Positions 1 through 7,066 are shown, counted from the stretch's first letter. The stretch: DNA of 9,409 bases from Streptosporangiaceae bacterium (GCA_030041195.1 JASHOI010000314.1:1-9409), one strand, 5' to 3'. The notes: generated by a model from the sequence alone, not told the origin. A program made the numbers and translations.

Positions 1-21
1 GTCGATGCGGTCGCGGACAGT

Positions 22-1158
22 TCAGGCCGGAGCGTCGAGGAGGCTGTCTACGCCACGCATCTGCCCCGCAAGGTGAGTGCGCATGACCTGGACCGCTTCC
101 TGATAGTTATCGGCGTTGATGCTCATCTCCGTCTGGAGGATGCCCCTGGAGACCTCCTGGACCAGTCGCACACGCGGAAATCTGCGTGTCTCGAAGACCC
201 GCAGCCGCTCATCGAGAGGCCCGGCTGCGTCCAGGCACTCGGCGAGCACAACGGCGTCTTCGAGCGCCATCCCAGCGCCCTGGGTCAGATGCGGCGCGCA
301 GGCGTGCGCGGCGTCTCCGAGGATCCCGATCCGGCCGGAGAACCATGGCAGCGGCAGCAGCACGTCCGAGATCGGGCTGTACACGATCCCGTCAGGTGAG
401 TCGAGGCCGTCCCGTACTTGGCCGGGGAGCGAGCCGAATGGGGCCAAGAGCGCGCCAAGGATGCGCGCGAAGTCCCGCGGCCAGTGGGTGACGCCCTCGG
501 AGTCGGGGCTGACGACGAACATGTACATGGCCTCTTCGTTCAGCGGGATGAATCCCGCCTTCACTCCGAGAGCCTGGTAAACCCGCACGCCGGTGAGGTC
601 TGGCGGCCGCGGAAGGGTGATGCGGAATACGCCGAAACCGGAGTAGACGGCATCGTGAGCGGCTCCGAACAGCAAGTGGCGGGTGCGGGATTTGATGCCG
701 TCGAAGGCCGCCACCAGGTCGTAGGACTCGTGCAGCCCGTCGTCGAAGCAGACGTCCACGACCGGGCCCGCGTCGTGGAACTTGTCCATGGTCACGCCGT
801 ATCTGATCTTGACGTCGTGCCGCTCCGCCGCGGCGATGAGGATGCGGTGCAGGTCCAGTCGCGACAGCGCGTTGTTGGCCGGCACGTCCCCTCCCATGGC
901 GCTTCGCACCTGGACGATGTGCTCGCCGTCGCTTGCGTAGAAGTCGCTGTGGTCGTACTGGAATCCCGCCGCCAGGATCTCTTCCAGGACGCCGAGCGAG
1001 CGCAGCGCGCGCAGGCTGTTGGCTGGCTGGTTGATGCCGACCCCGTAGACCGAGAAGTGCGGCTTGACCTCAATGAGGTCCACGTCATGGCCCCGCTGGC
1101 GCAGCGCGATGGCCGCGCCGAGACCGCCGATGCCCGCGCCCACCACCAGGATTCTCAT
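22..1158 (-). CDS. FAD-dependent class A (PHBH-fold) aromatic-ring-type monooxygenase
   Basis: The 378-aa product has the three hallmarks of group A flavoprotein hydroxylases. These are an N-terminal dinucleotide fold GAGIGG (residues 7-12) with an acidic residue closing beta-2 (E30), the DG motif (D153-G154, in AAFDGIKSR), and the second FAD motif GDAAHACAPH (281-290) followed by QGAGMALEDA. Such enzymes use NAD(P)H and O2 to hydroxylate an aromatic or enolic substrate in the cytosol. The length fits the salicylate, 3-hydroxybenzoate and 6-hydroxynicotinate hydroxylase group. The substrate cannot be read from the sequence. The frame stays open 43 codons further upstream, but the start at 1158 is chosen because the FAD motif begins right after it and a GGAGG lies 6 nt upstream. 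The gene is divergent from a LysR regulator that probably controls it. No frameshift or missing motif is seen. A UbiH-like or antibiotic-tailoring role is possible. Confidence 0.9.
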   Translation of the reverse strand: MRILVVGAGIGGLGAAIALRQRGHDVDLIEVKPHFSVYGVGINQPANSLRALRSLGVLEEILAAGFQYDHSDFYASDGEHIVQVRSAMGGDVPANNALSRLDLHRILIAAAERHDVKIRYGVTMDKFHDAGPVVDVCFDDGLHESYDLVAAFDGIKSRTRHLLFGAAHDAVYSGFGVFRITLPRPPDLTGVRVYQALGVKAGFIPLNEEAMYMFVVSPDSEGVTHWPRDFARILGALLAPFGSLPGQVRDGLDSPDGIVYSPISDVLLPLPWFSGRIGILGDAAHACAPHLTQGAGMALEDAVVLAECLDAAGPLDERLRVFETRRFPRVRLVQEVSRGILQTEMSINADNYQEAVQVMRTHLAGQMRGVDSLLDAPA

Positions 1159-1164
1159 GACCTG

Positions 1165-1169
1165 CCTCC
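1165..1169 (-). promoter_or_regulatory. Ribosome binding site of the FAD monooxygenase
   Basis: GGAGG on the minus strand lies 6 nt before the ATG at 1158. It decides the start in favour of MRILVVGAGIGG over the longer open frame reaching 1287. Confidence 0.8.
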
Positions 1170-1274
1170 GATGCCACGGCACCTTTGCCTGCGCCTGCCG
1201 GACCGCTGAAGGGCCAAGCCCGTGGCTTACCAGGAAAGTACGGCGCGCGTCCGGCGGGCGACAGCGCCAGTTCG

Positions 1275-1300
1275 CGATGGAGAACATCGACGCAATCGAT
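1275..1300. promoter_or_regulatory. Putative LysR operator in the divergent spacer
   Basis: The stretch 1286-1300 reads ATCGA-CGCAA-TCGAT, a perfect inverted repeat. It satisfies both the T-N11-A rule and the ATC-N9-GAT form of LysR boxes (as in nod boxes). Directly beside it, CGATG-GAGAA-CATCG (1275-1289) is a second inverted repeat whose centre is 11 bp away, about one helical turn. That layout fits a LysR tetramer contacting recognition and activation half-sites. The pair lies between the monooxygenase start (1158) and the LysR start (1332), close to the latter, so autoregulation is also likely. Binding itself is inferred. Confidence 0.55.
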
Positions 1301-1331
1301 AAAGGTCCCTTTACCTGGCAGGATGCGGTAT

Positions 1332-2255
1332 ATGGATGTCTCGGACACGGTCCGGCGGATGGACTTGAACCTCGTCGTGCCGCTGAACGCCCTGCTCGAG
1401 CATCGCCACGTCACGCGGGCCGCCGAAGCCGCGGGCATCGGGCAGCCCGCGATGAGCGCCGCGCTGGCTCGGTTGCGGCGGTTGTTCGGCGATCCGCTGC
1501 TCGTGCGCAACGGGCGTGTGCACGAACTCACGCCGCTTGGTCAGTCGCTGATCGAGCCGGTGCATACGGTGCTGTCCAGCCTTGAGCATTTGCTGGCCAC
1601 CAAGCCGCACTTCGACCCGGGCGCCGACGAGCGGACCTTCACCGTCGTGGCGAGCGACTATGTAACGCTGATCCTGCTGCGGCCACTGCTGGAGCGGCTC
1701 TACCAGGAGGCGCCGCGCGTGGGGGTGAACGTGATCCCCGTTTCCAGCGCCGCCCAGATCGAGCTCGAGCGATCGCAGGTCGACCTCGTTGTCATGCCCG
1801 CCGAGCTCGCCTCGCCCGCGCTGTCCCGGTATCCCCACCGGGAGCTGTTCACCGACCGCTACGTCGCCGCGGTGTGGAACCAGCATCGTGAGGTGGGTGA
1901 GACCCTTGACCGGGACCAGCTGAGCTGGCTGCGCTATGTCCGGTACAACGCGACCAGCGACGGCCCGGCTTTCGTCGACATCCAGCTGGCTGAGCTCGGC
2001 ATCGAGCCGAACGTTGCGCTGTCGACCCTGAGCTTCACGCTTGTGCCCTGGCTGCTCCCGGGCACGTCCCTGCTCGCCTTTGTGCACGAGCGGCTGGTGA
2101 CAAGCACGCCGGTCCGCAGCGAGCTGCGCATCCTCGAGCCACCGGTGCCGCTGCGGCCCATCGTGGAGACCATGTACTGGCACCCTGTGTTCCACAACGA
2201 CCCGGCACACCACTGGCTACGGGAGTGCATGATCACCCTCGCCGCGAACCTCTGA
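1332..2255 (+). CDS. LysR-type transcriptional regulator (NodD/NahR-like N-terminus)
   Basis: The 307-aa protein has a winged helix-turn-helix at about residues 11-70. It reads LLEHRHVTRAAEAAGIGQPA then MSAALARLRRLFGDPLLVR, the standard LysR DNA-binding pattern with the AAEAAGIGQPAMSAAL recognition core. A periplasmic-binding-like effector domain follows (about 100-300). The length matches the family (about 300 aa). Three in-frame ATGs lie close together (1323, 1332, 1359). I chose 1332 because a GCAGGA lies 8 nt before it; 1359 (MDLNLVVPL) would fit the family N-terminus equally well. LysR regulators of this subgroup usually respond to aromatic acids or pathway intermediates and activate the adjacent divergent gene, here the FAD monooxygenase. 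The gene ends 22 bp before the convergent GntR gene, and no clear terminator is seen in that gap. Confidence 0.9.
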   Translation: MDVSDTVRRMDLNLVVPLNALLEHRHVTRAAEAAGIGQPAMSAALARLRRLFGDPLLVRNGRVHELTPLGQSLIEPVHTVLSSLEHLLATKPHFDPGADERTFTVVASDYVTLILLRPLLERLYQEAPRVGVNVIPVSSAAQIELERSQVDLVVMPAELASPALSRYPHRELFTDRYVAAVWNQHREVGETLDRDQLSWLRYVRYNATSDGPAFVDIQLAELGIEPNVALSTLSFTLVPWLLPGTSLLAFVHERLVTSTPVRSELRILEPPVPLRPIVETMYWHPVFHNDPAHHWLRECMITLAANL

Positions 2256-2277
2256 TCCCGCAGAGCAGCGGCGCCAG

Positions 2278-3021
2278 TCAGCCGTGCCCGGCCTCGAAAG
2301 CGAGATCCGGGTGATCTCGTTCCTTCTCGACGTAGGACTCCAGGAGTGCCGCGGTCTTCTCGATGTGGTCGGTCAGCAACTTGACCGCCCGGTCCGGGTC
2401 ACGATCCAGTGCAGCCCCCATCAGCGCGCGGTGCTCGGCCGGGCCGTCCCGGTCTTGCTGCGACGAAAACGCGCCCGACCAGCGCCGGTACAGCTCGGAA
2501 GTTTCCCACATGCTCGCGGCGAGGTTACGCAGCCGCGGGCTGGGGCACGCGCTGATCAGCGAGCGGTGAAATTCCTGGTGGGCGCGGGCCCACTCCTCAG
2601 TGATCGTCTGGGTCGCATCATCCGAGAAGAGCCGGGTGCGGGACATCCGGTGGTGGCTGGCCACGACCTGAGTCTCATACTCGACGTCGGCGTTCAGGAC
2701 AGCCTCCCGCAGCGCGGCGCCCTCGACGAGGATCCGCACCCGCGAGATGTCCCGGACGTCATCGAGGTCCAGCGCGACCACCGAAAACCCGAGTTGCGGC
2801 TCCGCTATGACAAGGCCCTGTTCGGTGAGCCTGGTAAGGGCTTCCCGGACAACAGACAGGCTCACCTTGTGCTGGGTGGCGATGACCCGCGGGCTGAGTT
2901 TGGCGGCCGGAGCGTAGCGGCCAGCCAGGATATCGGCCCGGATATCGGCATATAGCGCCCCGCTCAGAGTGCGTGACGTCGCTGGCTCACGCATCGTTGC
3001 CCTCGGTCTTGCAGCGTTCAT
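2278..3021 (-). CDS. GntR-family regulator, FCD (FadR C-terminal-like) subfamily
   Basis: The 247-aa protein has an N-terminal winged helix (about 18-85). It includes LYADIRADILAGRYAPAAKL, then SLSVVREALTRLTEQGLV and a wing, PQLGFSVV. An all-helical FCD ligand domain follows (about 88-235). Candidate metal ligands of the FCD pocket are H148 (where Asp is common), H152 in EFHRSL, H197 in EHRALM and H219 in DHIEK. FCD proteins usually bind small carboxylic acids and mostly repress the neighbouring catabolic or transport genes. The gene is divergent from the transporter/hydrolase operon, its probable target. The ATG at 3021 has GGAGG 10 nt upstream; an alternative ATG at 2994 has GAGGG 5 nt upstream, so the first nine residues are uncertain. 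No operator contacts can be read from the protein. Confidence 0.9.
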   Translation of the reverse strand: MNAARPRATMREPATSRTLSGALYADIRADILAGRYAPAAKLSPRVIATQHKVSLSVVREALTRLTEQGLVIAEPQLGFSVVALDLDDVRDISRVRILVEGAALREAVLNADVEYETQVVASHHRMSRTRLFSDDATQTITEEWARAHQEFHRSLISACPSPRLRNLAASMWETSELYRRWSGAFSSQQDRDGPAEHRALMGAALDRDPDRAVKLLTDHIEKTAALLESYVEKERDHPDLAFEAGHG

Positions 3022-3073
3022 GCACCACCGGCCTCCGCTCGCAGTCGCGCCTGTCTCCGAGGTCCGCTCGACG

Positions 3074-3100
3074 ATCTTACCAGTGATCGACGAACATCAA
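3074..3100 (-). promoter_or_regulatory. Candidate promoter of the GntR gene
   Basis: On the minus strand TTGATG (3095-3100) is followed after 15 bp by TAAGAT (3074-3079), about 50 bp before the GntR start. The boxes resemble sigma-70-type -35 and -10 elements, but the spacing is shorter than the usual 16-18 bp. The call is tentative. Confidence 0.3.
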
Positions 3101-3145
3101 GAAAAAATCGATTTTCTGCATCAGAATCTTGACAGCGGCATCAGA
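3095..3145 (+). repeat. Three CATCA(A/G) direct repeats in the divergent promoter region
   Basis: CATCAAG occurs at 3095-3101, and CATCAGA occurs twice, at 3119-3125 and 3139-3145. The last two are spaced exactly 20 bp, about two helical turns, and flank the TTGACA at 3129-3134. This arrangement is typical of regulator half-sites, but the repeats are short and their role is inferred. Confidence 0.35.
3104..3115. promoter_or_regulatory. Perfect 12-bp palindrome AAAATCGATTTT, candidate GntR operator
   Basis: AAAATCGATTTT is a perfect palindrome and an AT-rich island in GC-rich DNA. It sits between the putative outward promoters of the GntR gene and the transporter operon. Its core AATCGATT recurs at 7092-7099 before the hydrolase gene of the same operon. 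FCD-type GntR operators are short palindromes, commonly with a GT/AC core, which this one lacks. GntR binding is therefore inferred from position and recurrence rather than from consensus. Confidence 0.45.
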
Positions 3146-3158
3146 TCGTTATCACACT
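3129..3158 (+). promoter_or_regulatory. Candidate promoter of the transporter/hydrolase operon
   Basis: TTGACA at 3129-3134 is a perfect -35 hexamer. The best -10 at usual spacing is poor (CACACT at 3153-3158, 18 bp away). The site lies about 120 bp before the first gene of the operon, between two CATCAGA repeats. A weak -10 would fit a promoter needing activation, or the true promoter could be elsewhere. Confidence 0.3.
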
Positions 3159-3188
3159 CAGCTGAACAACACATGGCCATGAAAACGA

Positions 3189-3206
3189 TCACCGCCTTCG
3201 CGGTGA
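3189..3206 (+). other. Stem-loop in the 5' leader of the transporter operon
   Basis: TCACCGC-CTTC-GCGGTGA forms a perfect 7-bp stem with a 4-nt loop. If transcription starts near the upstream TTGACA, this hairpin would be in the mRNA leader, 75 nt before the start codon. No U-run follows, so it is not an ordinary intrinsic terminator. A role in mRNA stability or regulation is only inferred. Confidence 0.3.
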
Positions 3207-3281
3207 CCTTACTCCTCTGATCGCTTCCACGCGGTCCGCTGCACACCGACCATCGATGAGGTTTCTGGAGGTTCGGGGACG

Positions 3282-4484
3282 ATGAAACACAGAGGCAAGA
3301 GGGGCAGCCATGTACGGCGAATACTTGTCGCGGGCTGCCTGGGCGCCGTGACGCTCGCTGCTGCCGCATGCGGCAGCAGCGCCAGCAACCCGCCCGCATC
3401 GAGCGGCAGCGCCCAGGCCGCTGCGACCGTGAGCGGAGCTGGCGGCGCGGTGGCCGCTGCCCAGGCCGATATCGCGAAGTACGCCCGGGCGGTCACGAGC
3501 TACGCGTCCCAGCAGCCAGTAGCCGGGGTGAGTCGGCTAAGGGGCAAGACGGTCTGGTACATACCGATCGGCGCGTCGGTGCCGGCCCTGGCAGCGGACG
3601 GCGCTGCGATGCAGGCAGCGCTGAGCCATGTCGGCATCACGATGCGCACCTGCGACGGGAAGTTCCTGCCAACCGACGCCGCCACATGCATCTCCCAGGC
3701 CATCACCCAGGGAGCGGACGGGGTCGTCACGGGCTTCATCGACTACGCCGAGCTGCCGAACTCGTTCAACGACCTCGTGGCCCACCACATCCCGGTGCTC
3801 GTCGCCGGCGAGGCCCCGGACGGAGGCAAGGTCTCCTCGCCACAGCTCGCCTTCTTCAACATCCAGGCGACGATCGACCTCATGCAGAAGCTCGAAATGG
3901 ACGGGGTCATCGCCGACAGCCGCGGCAAGGCGCACGTCCTCTACGTAGGCGTCACCGATTCGCCGACGACCGTCAATGCGGCGAACTACGCCGAGTCCTA
4001 CCTGACCTCGCACTGCCGCGGCTGCACGCTGAACGAGATCAGTTACAACACCGCCAGCATCAGCAAGGTGCCATCACAGGTCAGCGCTGGCCTGATCGCG
4101 CATCCCGGCACCACGTACGTCGTGGACGAGTACGACACGGCCGCCGAGGCGTCCGTCGAGGGGATCGAGACCGCCGGCTACGCGACCAAGGTCAAGCTCG
4201 CTGCCGCCGACGGCGACCTGGACAGCCTGCAGCGGATCAGGTCGAACGACGTGGAGTTCATCGACGTCGGTTCGAGTTCGGTGTACGAGGGGTGGCAGTT
4301 CGCGGACGGGATCATCCGGATGCTTCTCGGGCACACGCCGTCGCCTGGCCTCGGTGTCGTGCGGGTCTTCACCTCGGGCAACGTGGGTCGGCTCGCTCTG
4401 ACCCCGGCCGCGTTCGCGACGAACGCCTGGTATGGAAGCAACGCGTACGAGCAGGCATTCCTGACCGCCTGGGAAGCCAAGTAG
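3282..4484 (+). CDS. Sugar-type ABC importer solute-binding lipoprotein (type I periplasmic-binding fold)
   Basis: The 400-aa protein starts with a lipoprotein signal: basic n-region (MKHRGKRGSHVRR), hydrophobic core and a lipobox ending at C30 (LAAAAC). A Ser/Ala/Gly-rich linker runs to about residue 65. The mature part (about 85-400) begins with GKTVWYIPIG and continues with ISQAITQGADGVVTGFIDY and HHIPVLVAGE. This is the pattern of the ribose/xylose-type Peripla_BP_4 proteins, which capture the ligand outside the membrane and deliver it to an RbsAC-type pump. The start is supported by GGAGG 10 nt upstream and GGGGA 2 nt upstream. The stop codon directly abuts the ATPase start. Four cysteines in the mature domain (C124, C136, C245, C248) are unusual. 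The ligand is unknown; the linked FAH-type hydrolase argues against a simple sugar. C19 (VAGC) could mimic a lipobox but lies too near the charged region. Confidence 0.88.
   Translation: MKHRGKRGSHVRRILVAGCLGAVTLAAAACGSSASNPPASSGSAQAAATVSGAGGAVAAAQADIAKYARAVTSYASQQPVAGVSRLRGKTVWYIPIGASVPALAADGAAMQAALSHVGITMRTCDGKFLPTDAATCISQAITQGADGVVTGFIDYAELPNSFNDLVAHHIPVLVAGEAPDGGKVSSPQLAFFNIQATIDLMQKLEMDGVIADSRGKAHVLYVGVTDSPTTVNAANYAESYLTSHCRGCTLNEISYNTASISKVPSQVSAGLIAHPGTTYVVDEYDTAAEASVEGIETAGYATKVKLAAADGDLDSLQRIRSNDVEFIDVGSSSVYEGWQFADGIIRMLLGHTPSPGLGVVRVFTSGNVGRLALTPAAFATNAWYGSNAYEQAFLTAWEAK
3356..3381. repeat. Perfect 26-bp palindrome across the lipobox codons
   Basis: The two 13-base arms meet at 3368/3369 (centre GCATGC) and match without error. 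In mRNA this can fold into an 11-bp, very GC-rich stem with a CATG loop. It covers the codons L25 (its last base) to A34 of the lipoprotein, starting 74 nt after the start codon. Ala codons GCT/GCC and Ser/Gly codons AGC/GGC are complementary, so a partial repeat is expected from the LAAAACGSS peptide. A perfect one is more than needed. It may slow early translation or may be chance. Confidence 0.6.
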
Positions 4485-6026
4485 ATGTCCGGCCCCGCTC
4501 GACTCGCGGTGCGGGCGCTCAGCATGACCTTCGGGTCAGCCCGGGTACTGGCTGATGTCGAGCTGTCCGTTCTGCCCGGCGAGGTCCACGGCCTGGCCGG
4601 GCAGAACGGGTCAGGTAAGTCGACGCTCATCAAGATCATCACCGGGCTGCACGCCCCGGGTCCGGGAGCGCACTATGAGATCGACGGGCATCCCGTCCGG
4701 CTGCCGGTGCGCTGGCCCGAGGTGCACGCGGCTGGGATCTCGGTGGTTCACCAGGACCTGGGCCTGCTGGATGAGCTGACCGTGGCCGAGAACATCTGCG
4801 TCGGCGGGTATCCCACGTCGCGCCTGGGGCGCATCGACCGGCGGCGCCGGGACGAGCTGGCGGCCCGCACCCTGGACCGCCTCGGTGTCAGGCTCTCGCC
4901 GACCAGGCGCGCAGGTTCCCTGACGGCCGCACAGCGAGCCGAGGTCGCGATCGCGCGCGCCATGCGCGATCACACTCCCGGATCGGGCCTGGTGATCCTC
5001 GATGAATCCACCCGGGCGCTGCGCGGCTCAGACCTGGATCATGTTCACCGGCTGCTGCGCCGGATTGCCGCCGATGGCGGCTCGGCGCTGCTGGTCAGCC
5101 ACAGCCTGTCCGAGCTGATGGCGGTAACCGACCGGACAACCGTGCTCCGTGACGGACAGGTGGCCGGGGCTGGCCTGCCCACCGCGGATCTGACCGAGCA
5201 GGAGCTGGTACGCCGCATGCTCGGCACTTCGGTGAATGCGGTAGCGCCGCGGTCCGCGAGATCATCGCAGATCGCACCCGGGCCGGCCGTGACCGTGACC
5301 GATCTTGCGGGCACGCAGCTCACCGGGGTCAGCTTCGAGGTGCGCAGGAACGAGATCCTGGGCATCACCGGGCTGCCCGGCAGTGGCTATGAGGAGATTC
5401 CCTACCTGGTCGCCGGGGCCCGGCGCGCCGCCCGCGGCCAGCTGCAAACACGCGCGGGGACGGAATGGCTCGCCAAAAGCAGCGTCGCGGCTTGCCTGCG
5501 GGCTGGCGTGGTGCTCGTGCCGGAACGACGGGACCGTGACGGTCTTGCCTTCGAGCTCTCCATGCGCGACAACATCAGCCTTCCGGAGCTGCGCAAACGC
5601 GGCCGCCCGTGGTTCGTTGCTCATCGCTGGCAGCGGGATGACGCCGCTGCCGCCGCGCAGTCGCTGGGCATCCAGCCAGGCCTGCCGTCTTTGCTGGTCA
5701 AGCAGCTCAGCGGCGGTAACCAGCAGAAAGTGCTGCTGGCTAAGTGGCTCAATGCGGGACCAGCGCTGCTGGTCCTGCACGAGCCGACCCAGGCCGTGGA
5801 CGTCGCGGCGCGGGCCGACATCCTGCGCGCGCTCCAGCGAGCGGCCGACTCCGGGGCATCGGTTCTGCTGGTCAGCGGCGAGCCCGAGGATCTGGTCGCG
5901 GCGTGCGACCGCGTCCTGGTCTACAGCCCGGAAGCCGGACTACGCGAAGCCAGCGCGACGACGCCGGAGCAGCTCATCGAGGAGATCTACGCGACGAGCG
6001 CGTCCACCGCGGGGAGCCCGACATGA
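4485..6026 (+). CDS. RbsA/MglA-like double-domain ABC transporter ATPase
   Basis: The 513-aa cytosolic protein carries two fused nucleotide-binding domains. Domain 1 (about 6-250) has an intact Walker A GQNGSGKST (39-47), Q-loop Q90, Walker B VILDES (170-175; D173, E174) and switch H206, but a degraded signature, LTAAQ (146-150). Domain 2 (about 268-500) has a degraded Walker A GLPGSGYEE (296-304, no Lys), a canonical signature LSGGNQQ (408-414) and a Walker B LVLHEPT in which the usual Asp is His (H432). Only one composite ATP site, Walker A of domain 1 with LSGGNQ of domain 2, looks complete. Loss of the second Walker A Lys is normal for RbsA; H432 and LTAAQ are further drift. The start abuts the preceding stop, with GGGAAG 8 nt upstream, and the end overlaps the permease by 4 bp. 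It powers import with its neighbours. Confidence 0.93.
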   Translation: MSGPARLAVRALSMTFGSARVLADVELSVLPGEVHGLAGQNGSGKSTLIKIITGLHAPGPGAHYEIDGHPVRLPVRWPEVHAAGISVVHQDLGLLDELTVAENICVGGYPTSRLGRIDRRRRDELAARTLDRLGVRLSPTRRAGSLTAAQRAEVAIARAMRDHTPGSGLVILDESTRALRGSDLDHVHRLLRRIAADGGSALLVSHSLSELMAVTDRTTVLRDGQVAGAGLPTADLTEQELVRRMLGTSVNAVAPRSARSSQIAPGPAVTVTDLAGTQLTGVSFEVRRNEILGITGLPGSGYEEIPYLVAGARRAARGQLQTRAGTEWLAKSSVAACLRAGVVLVPERRDRDGLAFELSMRDNISLPELRKRGRPWFVAHRWQRDDAAAAAQSLGIQPGLPSLLVKQLSGGNQQKVLLAKWLNAGPALLVLHEPTQAVDVAARADILRALQRAADSGASVLLVSGEPEDLVAACDRVLVYSPEAGLREASATTPEQLIEEIYATSASTAGSPT

Positions 6027-7066
6027 CAACGTCCGGCCAGACCAGGCAGACGGCCGGGCCGGGCGTTTCGCCGGACCTGGGCCAGGAGACACGGCGGACT
6101 GCGCGAACTGCGATCAGCGCCCGGCTGCACTGGCTGGGTTCCCGCTATGCGCTCGCGGGCGTGTGGGTCCTGCTCGCCGCTGTCTATGGCATCATCACTC
6201 CGCACGACTTCCTGCGGATCAGCACCGTGCAGGCCATCTTCGGCTCACAGTCCACGCTGCTCTTCCTGTCGATAGCGGCGCTGTGCACCCTCGTCGTCGG
6301 TGAGTTCGACCTGTCGTTCGCCGCGGTCATGGGGATCGCCGCCACGATAATCCCGGTGCTTTCCGGCCTGCACCAGATGAACCTGGCACTGTCCTGCCTG
6401 ATCGCACTGGCGTCCTGCGTCACTTGCGGGCTAGTAAACGCGTTCTTCATCGTGCGTGTCGGAGTCTCGTCCCTGATCGTCACCCTCGGAACGGCCAGCC
6501 TGTACCTCGGCATCGCCGAGCTGCTGTCGAACGAGAACACGATCTCCGTGTCCGACTCCGCATTCACACAGATCGCGATCAGGGACTTTCTCGGGCTCCC
6601 GCTGTCGTTCTGGTACGGCGTCGTCCTCTGTGCGGTCTTCGCCTACGTCCTCAAGTGGACACCGGTCGGCCGCCATATCGTGTTCGTAGGTGCCAACCGT
6701 GAAGTCGACCGGCTGGCCGGCATCAACGTGAACAGGGTTCGCGCGGGCAGTTATATCGCTGCCAGTGTCGTTGCCGCGCTTGCCGGCATCATGCTCGTCG
6801 CCACGGTCGGCGGCTTCGACTCGACCGCATCGCCGACCTACCTGCTGCCCTCGCTGGCGGCGGTGTTCCTCGGCACGGCGATTGTGACACCCGGCCAGTT
6901 CAATCCGATCGGCACGCTGTTCGGCATCTACTTCCTGGAGACCGGCATCATCGGCCTGCAGATCCTCGGCTACAGCGGATGGGTACAGGACGCCTTCTAC
7001 GGCGCCGGCCTGGTCGTCGCCGTGTCTGTCGCGCACATCGTCCGCACCCGCGCCAGGAGCGCCTGA
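6023..7066 (+). CDS. RbsC-like ABC transporter permease
   Basis: The 347-aa membrane protein has a hydrophilic N-terminal tail of about 40 residues, then some nine to ten hydrophobic segments. The first is near 43-58, and others lie near 78-92, 100-115, 121-143, 147-168, 194-210, 243-262, 274-290, 296-315 and 322-340. Family signs are VVGEFDLSFAAVMGI (91-105, in place of GGIDLSVG) and the cytosolic coupling-loop motif VGRHIVFVGANREVDRLAGI (215-234). These place it in the BPD_transp_2 / RbsC group that transports pentoses, hexoses, nucleosides and related compounds. The start ATG overlaps the ATPase stop (ATGA) and has GGGGAG 6 nt upstream, which implies translational coupling. It would form a homodimer with the upstream ATPase. 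Substrate is not deducible. Confidence 0.92.
   Translation: MTTSGQTRQTAGPGVSPDLGQETRRTARTAISARLHWLGSRYALAGVWVLLAAVYGIITPHDFLRISTVQAIFGSQSTLLFLSIAALCTLVVGEFDLSFAAVMGIAATIIPVLSGLHQMNLALSCLIALASCVTCGLVNAFFIVRVGVSSLIVTLGTASLYLGIAELLSNENTISVSDSAFTQIAIRDFLGLPLSFWYGVVLCAVFAYVLKWTPVGRHIVFVGANREVDRLAGINVNRVRAGSYIAASVVAALAGIMLVATVGGFDSTASPTYLLPSLAAVFLGTAIVTPGQFNPIGTLFGIYFLETGIIGLQILGYSGWVQDAFYGAGLVVAVSVAHIVRTRARSA

Noticed and set aside
418..1209. Long plus-strand open frame of 263 codons opposite the FAD monooxygenase
   Set aside because: It is an antisense shadow in GC-rich DNA. The minus-strand frame has complete FAD motifs, and the plus frame shows no recognisable domain.
1185..1331. N-terminal extension of the LysR gene back to 1185
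   Set aside because: The extra residues do not resemble LysR proteins, and the extension would cover the divergent promoter and the ATC-N9-GAT box.
1311..2213. Long minus-strand frame opposite the LysR gene
   Set aside because: The plus-strand product is a full-length LysR protein. The antisense product is low-complexity, rich in His, Arg and Gln, and typical of a shadow frame.
3368..4555. Plus-strand frame of 395 codons overlapping the binding protein
   Set aside because: Arg-rich out-of-frame reading of the lipoprotein gene, with no domain and no ribosome site.
4946..4970. Inverted repeat GATCGCGC / GCGCGATC inside the ATPase gene
   Set aside because: It lies in conserved coding sequence (VAIARAMRD). 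Such GC-rich matches are expected by chance and nothing suggests a function.
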